NCBI GenBank assembly: GCA_011170375.1
Contig: DUEV01000005.1
Coordinates: 106,231-170,230, forward strand
Reading direction: 5' to 3'
DNA from: Dehalococcoidia bacterium
GTDB taxonomy: Bacteria; Chloroflexota; Dehalococcoidia; Dehalococcoidales; Fen-1064
Length of the DNA stretch: 64,000 nt
Shown here: piece after piece, positions 34,190-43,071 of the stretch
Layout: each line of letters begins with the position of its first letter
Numbering within the stretch: position 1 is the first letter of the stretch
Notes under the pieces: generated by a model
What the model saw: the letters and a program-made list of their open reading frames with translations, nothing else
Told to the model about the DNA's origin: nothing
The model's database searches: none
Position numbers and translations under genes: made by a program

Positions 34190-35632
34190 ATGAACAGTAG
34201 AGCGATAAATATCAACTATAAAGGTGCACGGCCCGCTATAACCGGCCCGATATCGGTCACAGAGGACTCGTACCCGTTTAATGTAGCCAGCCGGCAGTAC
34301 GTCCCGATTGAAATGGCTTCGTATGGGTATGTCGAAGAGGAGTTGTTTATCAGTGGCCTCGCCAATGTCTACCAATGGTATGACAGCGGTACCATTCCCG
34401 CTACGGTCAGAACGCCTGACGTTCCGTACACCACCCGTTTCTTGTTACGCCGTCCGGCAGAGCCGCGAAATTTCAGTGGCAATGTGATTGTAGAGATATT
34501 CAATTGGGCCAGGAATTATGATAACCCCTGGGGTGGCTGGGCGGAATCATACGAATACTTATTGGCTCATGGCGATGCCTGGGTTGGCATTACCATCAGG
34601 CCAGCCAATGTGGTAGGGTTGAAGAATTTTAATCCGGAGAGGTATGCCTCTCTATCGTTTGCCAACCCCCTGCCGCCCGATGAGAGGCCTCCAGATTCGG
34701 GTGCGTATCCCGGTCCCTCCTCTCCATTGACTGAAAATGGGCTAATCTGGGACATCATCAGTCACGTGGGCGCAATCATGAGGAGCAATGATTCTGCCAG
34801 CCCGATGGCCGGATACAGAGTCGAGTATGTCTATGCGGCGGGTGCCACCGGTGGCGACCTCTCGGCGTATGTCAGCGCCATTCATCCACTGGCTGTGCTC
34901 GATAATGGCAGGCCTATCTATGACGGTTATCTCATCAAATGCACCGGCGTTCCCGGTGCTATAAACCAGAGCGAGCCCAGAATGCCGCCCGATGACCCTC
35001 GATGCCAGTTATATATTGATGTCCCGGTAATCCGCGTGATGACCCAGGGTGACATTTTGGGTAGAGGCTTTCATCCAGACTGGTCGTGGGTGTATCGGCA
35101 GCCGGACAGCGACGAACCGGGAAAGCAGTTTCGACTGTACGAGGTCGCCGGTTCCTATATTGGTATCCAGTATTCCCTTCTCTCTAATCCGTGTGAGGAG
35201 GACGTGGCCGCCGCCAAAGGAATCTGGACGGGGCCTTTTGCGGTGCCGGAGCATGAATTCCCGCTGCAGTATATCATGAATGGTGCTTTTGCCAACCTCG
35301 ACCGGTGGGTGCGGGAAGGGGTACCACCACCACGGGCCGAGAGACTCGCCACCACTGGCAAGTATCCGGACGTAGCCTTTGAACTCGATGAGTTTGGTAA
35401 CATTAAGGGAGGTGTCCGCACTCCATATGTCGATGTGCCTGTGGCAACCTATACCTGGAACGGCAGAGTTATCCCCTTTGATGACGCACTACTTAAGAAG
35501 CTATACCCAAGCCGCGAATATTATGTTAATCAGATCATCAAGCACACCGGTTCCCTCCTGAGAGACCGCTGGGTGACTGAGGTTGATGGGGAGAAAATCA
35601 AGAGGCAAGCTGAACAGACCCGCGTCCCGTGA
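34190..35632 (+). CDS. Alpha/beta hydrolase-domain (Abhydrolase_10-like) protein
   Basis: 480 residues. The overall pattern matches the large secreted-type 'alpha/beta hydrolase domain' group: an N-terminal beta-rich part (PYTTRFLLRRPAEPRNFSGNVIVEIFNWA) and a nucleophile-elbow position at VYAAGATGGDLSAYV near residue 220. Members normally carry G-x-S at the elbow; here it reads GATGG, so the serine is replaced by Thr. No signal peptide. RBS is weak. A role near the TetR/HpaB unit is possible but the gene is outside its promoter. Confidence 0.7.
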   Translation: MNSRAININYKGARPAITGPISVTEDSYPFNVASRQYVPIEMASYGYVEEELFISGLANVYQWYDSGTIPATVRTPDVPYTTRFLLRRPAEPRNFSGNVIVEIFNWARNYDNPWGGWAESYEYLLAHGDAWVGITIRPANVVGLKNFNPERYASLSFANPLPPDERPPDSGAYPGPSSPLTENGLIWDIISHVGAIMRSNDSASPMAGYRVEYVYAAGATGGDLSAYVSAIHPLAVLDNGRPIYDGYLIKCTGVPGAINQSEPRMPPDDPRCQLYIDVPVIRVMTQGDILGRGFHPDWSWVYRQPDSDEPGKQFRLYEVAGSYIGIQYSLLSNPCEEDVAAAKGIWTGPFAVPEHEFPLQYIMNGAFANLDRWVREGVPPPRAERLATTGKYPDVAFELDEFGNIKGGVRTPYVDVPVATYTWNGRVIPFDDALLKKLYPSREYYVNQIIKHTGSLLRDRWVTEVDGEKIKRQAEQTRVP

Positions 35633-35687
35633 TGACCAGCGATAAAAAGCACTATTTCAAGCATTTCTAGTAGTGGTCTCCCAATAG

Positions 35688-35750
35688 TTGACAGGACGCT
35701 GATTTTGCGCTATTATCTCGTGGCAATATACATACCGAACGTTAGGTATG
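35688..35750 (+). promoter_or_regulatory. Promoter and operator of the TetR-HpaB unit
   Basis: TTGACA (35688-35693), 17 bases, TATTAT (35711-35716). Just downstream of the expected start (about 35723) lies CATACCGAACGTTAGGTATG (35731-35750), a 20-bp palindrome with one mismatched pair, typical of TetR-family operators. Indicates auto-repression. Confidence 0.75.
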
Positions 35751-35785
35751 CTTGTTCTTGGTGTATTTAAAATGAGGTGAAACAA

Positions 35786-36460
35786 TTGAGCACAACCAGC
35801 CCTACCCTTGAGAAGAACAAGAGAGAAAAAACGGCTGCTGAGCGAAAAAAACAGATTTTTGATGCGGCGATTCACCTTTTTCTGGAGAAAGGCGTGGCGA
35901 ATACATCAATGCGTGAGATGGCTGTGGCAGTCGGTATGACCACAGGGGGGTTATATCACTATGTGAAATCGAAAGACGAGATTGTCCGTATGGTCACCCG
36001 AAATGCCATATATGCCCATGAATCAGTTAAAGCCCTCAGGAAGAGTCTCGGTGACGTCAGCCCAACCAAAGCGCTTCGTGTCTGTACCAAATACTGGCTT
36101 ACGGTAGAGAAGACCGCATTGGAGCAGACTGTTTTCCTTGACCGTGAAAGGGTACACATGGGATTTGATTCACAGCAGGCATATTCGGAATCAGTGCAGA
36201 GCCTTATTCACTTTTTTGAAGATTTGCTTAACGACGGAATAAAAACAGGAGAATTCGAAATAGATAATGTTAGCCTGGTGGCTTTTAACATATACATGTC
36301 GCGGATCCAATTCGCTACGAAATGGTGGCTTCTTAAGGACCTGTTTACAGCTGAGGAATATGCCGCACAGCAGACAAATTCAATATTGAAACAGATACTT
36401 GTTGATAGGAGCAGAATAAATCAGGGGGGTGATACGACGACAAATCATGACAAACTATAG
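35786..36460 (+). CDS. TetR/AcrR-family regulator
   Basis: About 224 residues. N-terminal HTH: KKQIFDAAIHLFLEKGVANTSMREMAVAVGMTTGGLYHYVKSKDEIV, a standard TetR domain. The C-terminal helical ligand domain has no recognisable signature. TTG start at 35786 chosen because GAGGTG lies seven bases upstream. The palindrome in its leader is its likely binding site; the next gene, 29 bases downstream, is likely co-regulated, so the inducer may be the substrate of that enzyme. Confidence 0.88.
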   Translation: MSTTSPTLEKNKREKTAAERKKQIFDAAIHLFLEKGVANTSMREMAVAVGMTTGGLYHYVKSKDEIVRMVTRNAIYAHESVKALRKSLGDVSPTKALRVCTKYWLTVEKTALEQTVFLDRERVHMGFDSQQAYSESVQSLIHFFEDLLNDGIKTGEFEIDNVSLVAFNIYMSRIQFATKWWLLKDLFTAEEYAAQQTNSILKQILVDRSRINQGGDTTTNHDKL

Positions 36461-36489
36461 GAATGTTAATAAAACAAATAGGAGGAAGC

Positions 36490-37944
36490 ATGATTAGGAC
36501 ACCAGAGCAATATGTCGAGAGCCTGAGAGACGGTAGAGTAATCTACCAGGATGGTGAGAAAATTGAGGACGTACCATCACGATATCCACGCTCCGTGGAA
36601 CGGGCTGCTTCAGAGTTTTGGGTAGCCACGCATTCTGATTACGTGGACCTGTTTACTATGGTGGAGGATGGCGAGCGGATTCCTTTCTCTTTTAAGGTAC
36701 CCGAAACTCCCGAGGATTTGCAGAGGCGCAGAGATATCCTTCATACGTTAGGCCAATTGGGAGCCGGGGGTTCCCGGTTGACCGGTATTGATGGCCTGAA
36801 TGGCGTAGCCTATGGTGCTTCTAAGGTGGACGCAGCCATGGGGACCCATTACGCTGACAACATGGCCCAATACCGGGCGTGGTGTAAGAAGAACGACCCC
36901 AGCATTTGTGCCGCCGTAAGTGATCCCAAGGGTAACCGGAGATTACACGCTGAAGACCCGAGGCAGGCTCACAAAGACTTCTACGTCAGGATAGTTGACC
37001 GGAACAACGAAGGAATAATTATAACCGGTTGTAAGCTACACATCAGTCAGTCCGTTCTTGCTAACGAATTGATGCTACTCCCCTCTCGTAACCACAATGA
37101 GACGGGCGCCGATTACGCTGTTGCCTGCGCTGTACCTTGTAATGCTAAGGGAGTGACCTTCCTGGCAACTGCAGGGGCAATCGGTGGGGGACACCCCATG
37201 ATAATCTTCGACGAGGTTTTTGTGCCCTGGGAGAGGGTGTTCCTGGCTGGCGAATGGCAGTTTACCAGAGAGGTGGCCACCTCGTTTGCGCGCTACCACC
37301 GTCTCACTGCCGCCACCTATAAATCTACCCAGCTCGATGCGCTGGCCGGATTGGCCATGCTGATGGCAGAATATAACGGCCTGACGCATGCCACTCGTAT
37401 CCAGGACATGCTGGCCTGGTTCGCTATGTATGCCACTGTTACCGAGGCCCTGGGTAGGGCTGCGGCTCTAACTGGCTCGGTTGACCCCGAGACTGGCCAG
37501 GCACGACCGAACCCGGTCTATACCAATTGTGCCAAATTCTGGTTTGCCTCCCAGTGGCATGAAGCCATGAAGTACCTGCAGGATATAACCGGAGGGATTG
37601 CCGCCACCATGCCTTCCATGAAAGACTGGGAGAATCCCGAGGTTCGCCCCTACCTTGAGAAGTATCTGCAGGGCGATGCCAACTATTCAGCCGAGGAGAG
37701 AATACGGGCCATTAATGAGGTAATCCGAGAAGGTTCTACTTTTAACGGAGTCCTTTCTATTCATGCCGAAGGCTCTCTGGCAACCCAGAAGATGGTACTG
37801 TATCAGCAGGCTGACTGGGAGCGGTTCAAGGCTGCTGCCAGGTACGGCATGGGGATTCCAACAGACCATCCTGATTTTAAGGATAGGCTCCCGGTTGGAC
37901 AATCCCCCTGGAAGATGCCTGAATCACTACTCAAGCCCCAATAG
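36490..37944 (+). CDS. HpaB-family (4-hydroxyphenylacetate 3-hydroxylase-like) protein
   Basis: 484 residues, belonging to the flavin-dependent HpaB / 4-hydroxybutyryl-CoA dehydratase superfamily (acyl-CoA-dehydrogenase fold). N-terminus TPEQYVESLRDGRVIYQDGE is typical. The His of the dehydratase active site is kept (YHRLTAATYK) but the Cys ligands that hold its [4Fe-4S] cluster are not: Thr stands at the last position, and the CxxxC region reads LGAGGSRLTG. So it is not a standard dehydratase; yet no flavin reductase (HpaC) is nearby. AGGAGG precedes the ATG at 36490. Confidence 0.85.
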   Translation: MIRTPEQYVESLRDGRVIYQDGEKIEDVPSRYPRSVERAASEFWVATHSDYVDLFTMVEDGERIPFSFKVPETPEDLQRRRDILHTLGQLGAGGSRLTGIDGLNGVAYGASKVDAAMGTHYADNMAQYRAWCKKNDPSICAAVSDPKGNRRLHAEDPRQAHKDFYVRIVDRNNEGIIITGCKLHISQSVLANELMLLPSRNHNETGADYAVACAVPCNAKGVTFLATAGAIGGGHPMIIFDEVFVPWERVFLAGEWQFTREVATSFARYHRLTAATYKSTQLDALAGLAMLMAEYNGLTHATRIQDMLAWFAMYATVTEALGRAAALTGSVDPETGQARPNPVYTNCAKFWFASQWHEAMKYLQDITGGIAATMPSMKDWENPEVRPYLEKYLQGDANYSAEERIRAINEVIREGSTFNGVLSIHAEGSLATQKMVLYQQADWERFKAAARYGMGIPTDHPDFKDRLPVGQSPWKMPESLLKPQ

Positions 37945-37971
37945 TTTAAAGTCAGGATTTGTCGAATCTGC

Positions 37972-38005
37972 AGCTGGGGGGGTGACATATTCACCCCCCC
38001 TAGCT
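37972..38005 (+). terminator. Strong hairpin after the HpaB-like gene
   Basis: Perfect 10-bp stem GGGGGGGTGA/TCACCCCCCC (37976-38000, 5-base loop) extended by AGCT on each side. No U tract follows, but position and stability fit a transcription end. Confidence 0.6.
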
Positions 38006-38093
38006 CTGCTTAAGTCTCGGATGCGATACTCGTGACTGGCGTGGTAGACTGGTTATGGAACGGAATTCCCAAAATTTTTAAAACACGGAGGGT

Positions 38094-38822
38094 ATGATAC
38101 GTATTCTGGCGCTGCACCAAGGTCATTACGGCGAAAGGATAGTCGAGCACATTAAGAAAGCGGCACCCGAGGACTGGGTACTCGATATTATCGTTCCACC
38201 GCGCGTTTTGCCTGCTATCATAGATGACCCCGAGGATTTTCTGCCCTCAGAGATACCGCAGGCCGACCTCCTTCTGGCCCTGAGCGAGTCTCCAGAGACG
38301 GCCCAGCTCGTGCCTGCCATTGCCAGGCTTTCCGGGGTTCAGGCGGTTATTATGCCCGTCGATAACTCGGCATGGCTGCCCCTCGGCTTGAAAAACCAGC
38401 TGCAGCGGGAGCTTGCCGGGCTGGGGATTACCTCCGTTTTCCCTAAAACGTTCTGCACTTTGACTGAGAATACCACCGGCTATGGTGACGACCTTGAAAC
38501 GTATGACAGCGAGTGCATTGCTGCCTTCGCTAAATACTTTGGCTGGCCCAGGCTCAAGATAGAGGTCGATGAGGCGGGTGACAGAATAATGCGGGTCGAA
38601 GTGGAGCGGAGTGCTCCCTGCGGCTCCACCCACTATGTTGCCGAGAAGCTGGTCGGTGTTCCCCTAGAGGAAGCAGTACCGCAGGCGGGGCTGCATGCCC
38701 ATCACTTCCCCTGCCTGGCGTCCATGCAGATGGAACCTACGGGCGATACGCTGATGCATATCTCAGGGTATGTGGTAAACGATGAGGTAGAACGAGAGCT
38801 CAGGCGATTACGCGGGTTATAG
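38094..38822 (+). CDS. DUF166-family protein
   Basis: 242 residues matching DUF166, a family best known from methanogens and once mislabelled as thymidylate synthase. Two conserved Cys regions are visible: PKTFCTLTE near residue 122 and SAPCGSTHYVAEKL near 179, plus HHFPCLASM near 207. Function unknown; the Cys/His pattern suggests metal or cluster binding. GGAGGG lies only one base before the ATG, an unusually short spacing. Confidence 0.75.
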   Translation: MIRILALHQGHYGERIVEHIKKAAPEDWVLDIIVPPRVLPAIIDDPEDFLPSEIPQADLLLALSESPETAQLVPAIARLSGVQAVIMPVDNSAWLPLGLKNQLQRELAGLGITSVFPKTFCTLTENTTGYGDDLETYDSECIAAFAKYFGWPRLKIEVDEAGDRIMRVEVERSAPCGSTHYVAEKLVGVPLEEAVPQAGLHAHHFPCLASMQMEPTGDTLMHISGYVVNDEVERELRRLRGL

Positions 38823-38828
38823 GAATCT

Positions 38829-39674
38829 CTACACCCCCGGATTCCCTTCAGGACAAGCCAATTCGCATTGGCGACAATATTTCACCAAGATGGTCTCTGT
38901 GTTCTGTACTTTATCTTTATCCATACCGCCTGTAGTCTTGTTATTAGCTGGCTGTCCAAGTTTCCAGTCGGCGTACATCTGTACCATGCATCTTGACCTT
39001 CTGTAGAATGCATCTCGAGCAGGAGGATTTAATACTTCAATTTCCTTTGGCAAAGACACCGCACCGTTGAAAGCCTCCTGCGGGCACGCCCTCCGACAAT
39101 ACTCCATGCAGTCTTTAAATGGGTCGTAATCTATCGTCCCTGTGGTTTCAAGTTCTGCTTCGAGCAACATCCCTCGAAGGCGTACACGCGGCCCATATTC
39201 TGGGGTAATAAGTAGATTGTTTTTTCCAATGCAGCCCAGGCCTGCCAGTACCGCTGCATCTTTGAAATATATCCCACCTTCCTCAGTAGAGTAAGACAGC
39301 GGATGCGTGTTAATACCTTCAGTTCTTTCTATCCATGCTGATAATTCTTTGTTAATCGTAATCAGCATCTTGTTGCCGGGTGAATTCCCACGAAAAGTCG
39401 ATGTTTTCCTGGAATGGGACCAATCAAGCTCAGGCTTGGCTTTCGGATGGGCAACGGCGATAATTAATGCGGTTCTTGCACCTGTAGGCCATTGAACCTG
39501 TTGTGGGTCATCACTTCCAGAATCTCCGCCTATTCCATCAATTTTCCTACCGACAGTTGACAGTAAATAATGAGATGGGGAATCTTTTAAAGGTTCAATG
39601 CTAGCAATACCGACTAGGTCTGCCCCTAGTTCTTTGGCTTTTTCTATAATCCTTTCTTCTAAACGACTTGCCAT
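38829..39674 (-). CDS. QueG/reductive-dehalogenase-like double-cluster Fe-S protein
   Basis: 281 residues. The C-terminal half carries two ferredoxin-type Cys sets: CMEYCRRACP and CRQCELACP, with an extra Cys between (RSRCMV), the arrangement of epoxyqueuosine reductase and the Fe-S part of reductive dehalogenases. A KDAAVLAGLGCIGKNNLLITPEYGP segment near residue 140 is the QueG-like substrate/corrinoid region. It is shorter than QueG and lacks its C-terminal HEAT part, so a different reductase function is likely. AAGGAG before the ATG; that ribosome binding site lies in a duplicated scar sequence. Confidence 0.75.
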   Translation of the reverse strand: MASRLEERIIEKAKELGADLVGIASIEPLKDSPSHYLLSTVGRKIDGIGGDSGSDDPQQVQWPTGARTALIIAVAHPKAKPELDWSHSRKTSTFRGNSPGNKMLITINKELSAWIERTEGINTHPLSYSTEEGGIYFKDAAVLAGLGCIGKNNLLITPEYGPRVRLRGMLLEAELETTGTIDYDPFKDCMEYCRRACPQEAFNGAVSLPKEIEVLNPPARDAFYRRSRCMVQMYADWKLGQPANNKTTGGMDKDKVQNTETILVKYCRQCELACPEGNPGV

Positions 39675-39676
39675 TC

Positions 39677-39716
39677 TATATCTCCTTGTGCCTCAATGCC
39701 CTCTCAAGTAAGGGCT
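39677..39716 (-). pseudogene. Scar of a deleted gene tail (second copy)
   Basis: 33 of 40 bases match 40711-40750, which encodes the C-terminal LERALRHKEILG of a cyclase/TPR-type protein. Here the frame is broken (TGA inside). It supplies the Shine-Dalgarno of the next gene. Confidence 0.45.
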
Positions 39717-39811
39717 ATAACGTTAATGATATATTGTTGCACCTGACACCGTGGCTACATGTAGGAGAGGTATGGTGCTTAAGCCTATAATCTGTCAGGT
39801 CTCAATATATA

Positions 39812-40672
39812 TCAAGTATGTTGCTGAAGGAATGACAGTGCTAGTTCTAGGGCCTCTGGAAATCTAGTGACTCCATGCTCAGCCCCTTGAAAAGCTTTGT
39901 ATTCTACATTTGGGATTAGTCTGGTCATATCAAGGGAGCCTTGAGGCGGGAAGACACTGTCTTCGGTACCATAGAGGACCAGTGTAGGAGGTTTTATGTC
40001 TTGCAGTCGAGGGGTAGCATCCCAGTCCACGTATGCTGAATAGTTACGGAGTTCGCCAGCATATTTAGCGATTCTCTCTTCGCGTGGTATGGTACGGAGT
40101 TGTGCTCTGGTTCGTTCCATAACCGCTTCACGTTGCCTCTCTTCTTCCTCCGTACCTGCTGGTCTCCCGACAAATAGGTTCAGTCCCACAGTCCCTCCGG
40201 TAGCTCTGGCTTCATAAGCTGCCTCGGCCCCCTTTTCATTAAGCACTTTGATGCGTTCCCTGAGCTTATTTTTGAGTTCTTCATCCAGCGATAGCCATGG
40301 TGCTGAATCAGTAATAACCAGGGAGGCTGCTGCTTCGGGGTAGTACAGCCCAAAGGCAAGTGTTATCTGACCACCCGCTGATGTACCCCAGATGTGAGCA
40401 CGTTCATATCCCAGATGTCTTAGCAGCTCTCGTATATCCCTGGCAAGATTCTGCATGGTAAAGCCCTCTTCTGGGTAACTTGAACGCCCGGCAGCACGAC
40501 GGTCATAAGTAACTATCTGGAAATACTTAGCAAAATCTTCCGCCCATGTCGGGGTCTCGGGTTGAAGACCTGTGCCCATACCACCGAAGCCACCGTGAAC
40601 GTAAACAAGCGGAAAACCTTCACCTCTTGTTTCGTAATACATTGTGAAGCCATTAATGTTTGCCGTCGGCAT
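39812..40672 (-). CDS. Alpha/beta-fold hydrolase
   Basis: 286 residues. Classic serine hydrolase: oxyanion region VYVHGGFGG near 23-31, nucleophile elbow GTSAGG (Ser near residue 96), acid in YGTEDSVFP near 236 and His in GAEHGV near 261. Broad alpha/beta hydrolase 1 family (proline iminopeptidase/haloperoxidase-like); substrate unknown. AAGGAGG upstream. Sits between two scars of the same lost gene type. Confidence 0.88.
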   Translation of the reverse strand: MPTANINGFTMYYETRGEGFPLVYVHGGFGGMGTGLQPETPTWAEDFAKYFQIVTYDRRAAGRSSYPEEGFTMQNLARDIRELLRHLGYERAHIWGTSAGGQITLAFGLYYPEAAASLVITDSAPWLSLDEELKNKLRERIKVLNEKGAEAAYEARATGGTVGLNLFVGRPAGTEEEERQREAVMERTRAQLRTIPREERIAKYAGELRNYSAYVDWDATPRLQDIKPPTLVLYGTEDSVFPPQGSLDMTRLIPNVEYKAFQGAEHGVTRFPEALELALSFLQQHT

Positions 40673-40700
40673 TATGCCTCCTTATCTTGGACTGGAAGAG

Positions 40701-40967
40701 TCACGCCCCCAGTATCTCCTTGTGCCTGAGCGCCCTCTCCAGTGAGGGCTGCATCTTCATCTCGCGGAACTCGTTGATGGCGAAGTCCAGGTGCTCTAGG
40801 GCCTCTGACTTTTCATCCTGGTAGTGCTCCAGTAACAGCTCGGCGAGCTGGAGGCGGGTGAGTGCCAGCTCCGGACGGAACCTCATCTCCGTGCAGGCCC
40901 TGATGGCTTCTTGGTAGTGGCTACAGGCTTCCTCTGGATTCTCTGTATGGCACTTTGGGCACTTCAC
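40701..40967 (-). pseudogene. Internally deleted zinc-ribbon/TPR (cyclase-type) protein
   Basis: 88 residues reading MKCPKCHTENPEEA, the start of a double zinc-ribbon, joined directly to SHYQEAIRACTEMRFRPELALTRL...ALRHKEIL, which is the extreme C-terminus of large adenylate-cyclase/AAA/TPR signalling proteins. The second CxxC of the ribbon and everything between is missing. Best read as the remains of a gene of roughly a thousand codons after an in-frame internal deletion; it could still make a small peptide. Confidence 0.6.
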
Positions 40968-41040
40968 AACTCACTCGTAAGCACAGGCTCGGTGCCCACA
41001 GTCTACGTGTAAACTAAAGTGATGTCAAGTGATGTCCGGC

Positions 41041-42135
41041 TTACTTCTTGTCCCCTGGAATTGTCTTCAGTGTCTCCTCCATGCGTTTGGTCACTTCTCT
41101 GGCCCCCCTCTCCACCGCCTCCCCCAGGTATTTTTTGAAGTCGATAAACTTGCCCACGCCCTCTATCACCATATCCGGCACCTTGGAGTCCTTGAGAATG
41201 AAGCTGTAAAGCTCCTCGCCCATCTTCTTGCCCATCTCTTCCCCGGGTACACTGCTGACCAGTTTCGATATTGCCATGACCAGCTGCTTGTGGTCCTCCC
41301 TTAGCGCCTTGAGGTCAGCAGTGAGGGCGGTCTTCTCCGCGTCGAGTTTTCCGGTCTTGGTATCCAGGCTGGATATCTGCGCTTTCAGCTCCTTCAGCTC
41401 CTCGCTATGCTTCTGGTTCAAAGCAGACTTCTCCGCTTCCAGTCTTTCAATTTTCGTTTCCAGCCTGGTAATCTGTGCCTGTAACTTCTCCAGCTCACTG
41501 TTGTGCTCTTTTTTCTGCTCTGCGAGCTGCGCCTCATAGCCTTCCTTCAGTTGCTTCTTTTCTTCGTCAGCAGCCTGTATCTGCGCTCTCAGCCCATCGA
41601 TATCGGCCAGGCTCTCAGCCAGCGCCTTCTGGTCAATCTTGGCTGCCTCCTTGTCCTCTCCAATTAGTGTGGTCAGCTTCTCCATGAAGGCGTTGGAATC
41701 GGTCCTCAGGGACTTATACTCGTCGCCCAGTATCCCGATTACCCTCCCCATGAGTTCATCGTACCTGATATTTGCCCGGTCGCGGTCTTCCTCCAGTGAC
41801 ATTATGTACGACCTCAGGTCACCCACCTTGCCACCGTACTGCCGGTTTAGCTGATCGTATATAGCCAGGGCCACCCTCTTGGCAACTGCTTCACCGTAGC
41901 CCCTGATGTCGCTCCCGCGGGGACCAAGTACCTTGTTAATCAGCTTGTTTTCTACCTGGATACGTTTGTCATAGTCTTTCAGTCCGGCATCCACCACCGG
42001 GTCCAGTCCCGCACTGTTATAAAGCTGCTCGGCTACCTGTGTTTCTTCCAGGCTCATATCCTCGAATTTAACGATGCTGGTGTTTTGTTCCTCGATGTCT
42101 TCTTGCTCTTCGAAATCTGACGTCTTTTCTTCCAT
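41041..42135 (-). CDS. Long coiled-coil protein, function unknown
   Basis: 364 residues. An acidic N-terminus, a globular-looking stretch about 45-115 (VNKVLGPRGSDI-like segment near 68), then a continuous heptad-rich coiled coil about 120-285 (repeats such as LEKLQAQITRLETKIERLEAEK) and a helical C-terminus. No signal peptide or membrane helix. A structural or tethering role is likely, but no family is recognised. GGGGGG precedes the ATG. Confidence 0.6.
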   Translation of the reverse strand: MEEKTSDFEEQEDIEEQNTSIVKFEDMSLEETQVAEQLYNSAGLDPVVDAGLKDYDKRIQVENKLINKVLGPRGSDIRGYGEAVAKRVALAIYDQLNRQYGGKVGDLRSYIMSLEEDRDRANIRYDELMGRVIGILGDEYKSLRTDSNAFMEKLTTLIGEDKEAAKIDQKALAESLADIDGLRAQIQAADEEKKQLKEGYEAQLAEQKKEHNSELEKLQAQITRLETKIERLEAEKSALNQKHSEELKELKAQISSLDTKTGKLDAEKTALTADLKALREDHKQLVMAISKLVSSVPGEEMGKKMGEELYSFILKDSKVPDMVIEGVGKFIDFKKYLGEAVERGAREVTKRMEETLKTIPGDKK

Positions 42136-42983
42136 CTCTCGTCCCCCCTTTCGCTAAGACGGACTTCTTCGGATGTGGATGTATCATACATTTTGTTGGT
42201 AAATAAATCAAAGGCCGTCATTACTTTCCGCATCTGGCGGTCGGTCGGCGTCGTTTCATATTCCCTTCCCCAGTGAATGGAAACAACCACAACGTGTGCC
42301 CTCTCTTTGGCGAGTTGTATGTCTTGCGTAAGGTTATCCTTGGTCAGCACAGCAATACCCGGTTCGTCCGATGTAGCCGTGTAGTCCTTCCGGTTGGCGT
42401 CCCTGACGTCGCTGTAGGCTAAAAAAGCGAGTCTCACTCCATTTCGCTCGATGATTTTCGGTTCCCTTGCTTTGTCTTCATTTTCCCCGGCGCCGACGTA
42501 TTCAATCCCGTTCTCGCTGAGATGGGAAAAGGTAAAGTGCATGCCAGACACTCCCTGGTTGCCGAAATGGTTATTGGCCAGAGAAACGATGTCGAAACCG
42601 GCGTATATCAGGCCCTCAATAGTTTCGGGGGAGGCTCCGAATACCATTTCCCCTTCAATTGGCGGCCCTTCTTCGTAGAAGGGGCTTTCCAGATTACAGA
42701 AAGTGATATCTGCTTCTGCTAATATCTCGGCTGTTTGAAGGAAAGGTGCTCTAGGGTCGCCTGTAGTCCTGATTTTCTCACCTACCATTCTCGATAGCAT
42801 CACGTCTCCAACGGCGACCAGTAAATTTTCAGTTGGTGGAGCGGCTTCGAGCTCATCTGATTCGGAACCTGCGCCAGTGACCTGTCCTGTGCAGGAAACA
42901 AGGGAGGACACGCTGAAAGCCGCCAGAAATAAAGCGGTAGAGATGAGGAGGCGTTTGAATAACTTTTTCTCAAGTGCCCGCAT
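42054..42983 (-). pseudogene. Truncated CapA-family protein
   Basis: Lipoprotein-like start (hydrophobic segment and SLVSC), then CapA blocks: AVGDVMLSR near residue 58, NLESPF, LANNH and SIHWGREYETTP near 240. CapA proteins normally continue with a QxxxAxxLIDAGAD...GHHPH block and about 100 more residues; here the sequence after TDRQ is unrelated basic sequence that runs into the next gene's start (82-base overlap in another frame). Start uncertain: ATG at 42983 or TTG at 43004. Probably a 3'-deleted gene. Confidence 0.65.
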
Positions 42984-43071
42984 CATCACAATGGCCGTTG
43001 GCAATATTATGTCATATATTCTACTTGAGAAGGGCGGTTCCTCGATAGATTAGGACATCTGTTTGGGATAT

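Noticed and set aside
36490-37944. 4-hydroxybutyryl-CoA dehydratase (AbfD)
   Set aside because: The Cys ligands of its [4Fe-4S] cluster are absent although the active-site His is present.
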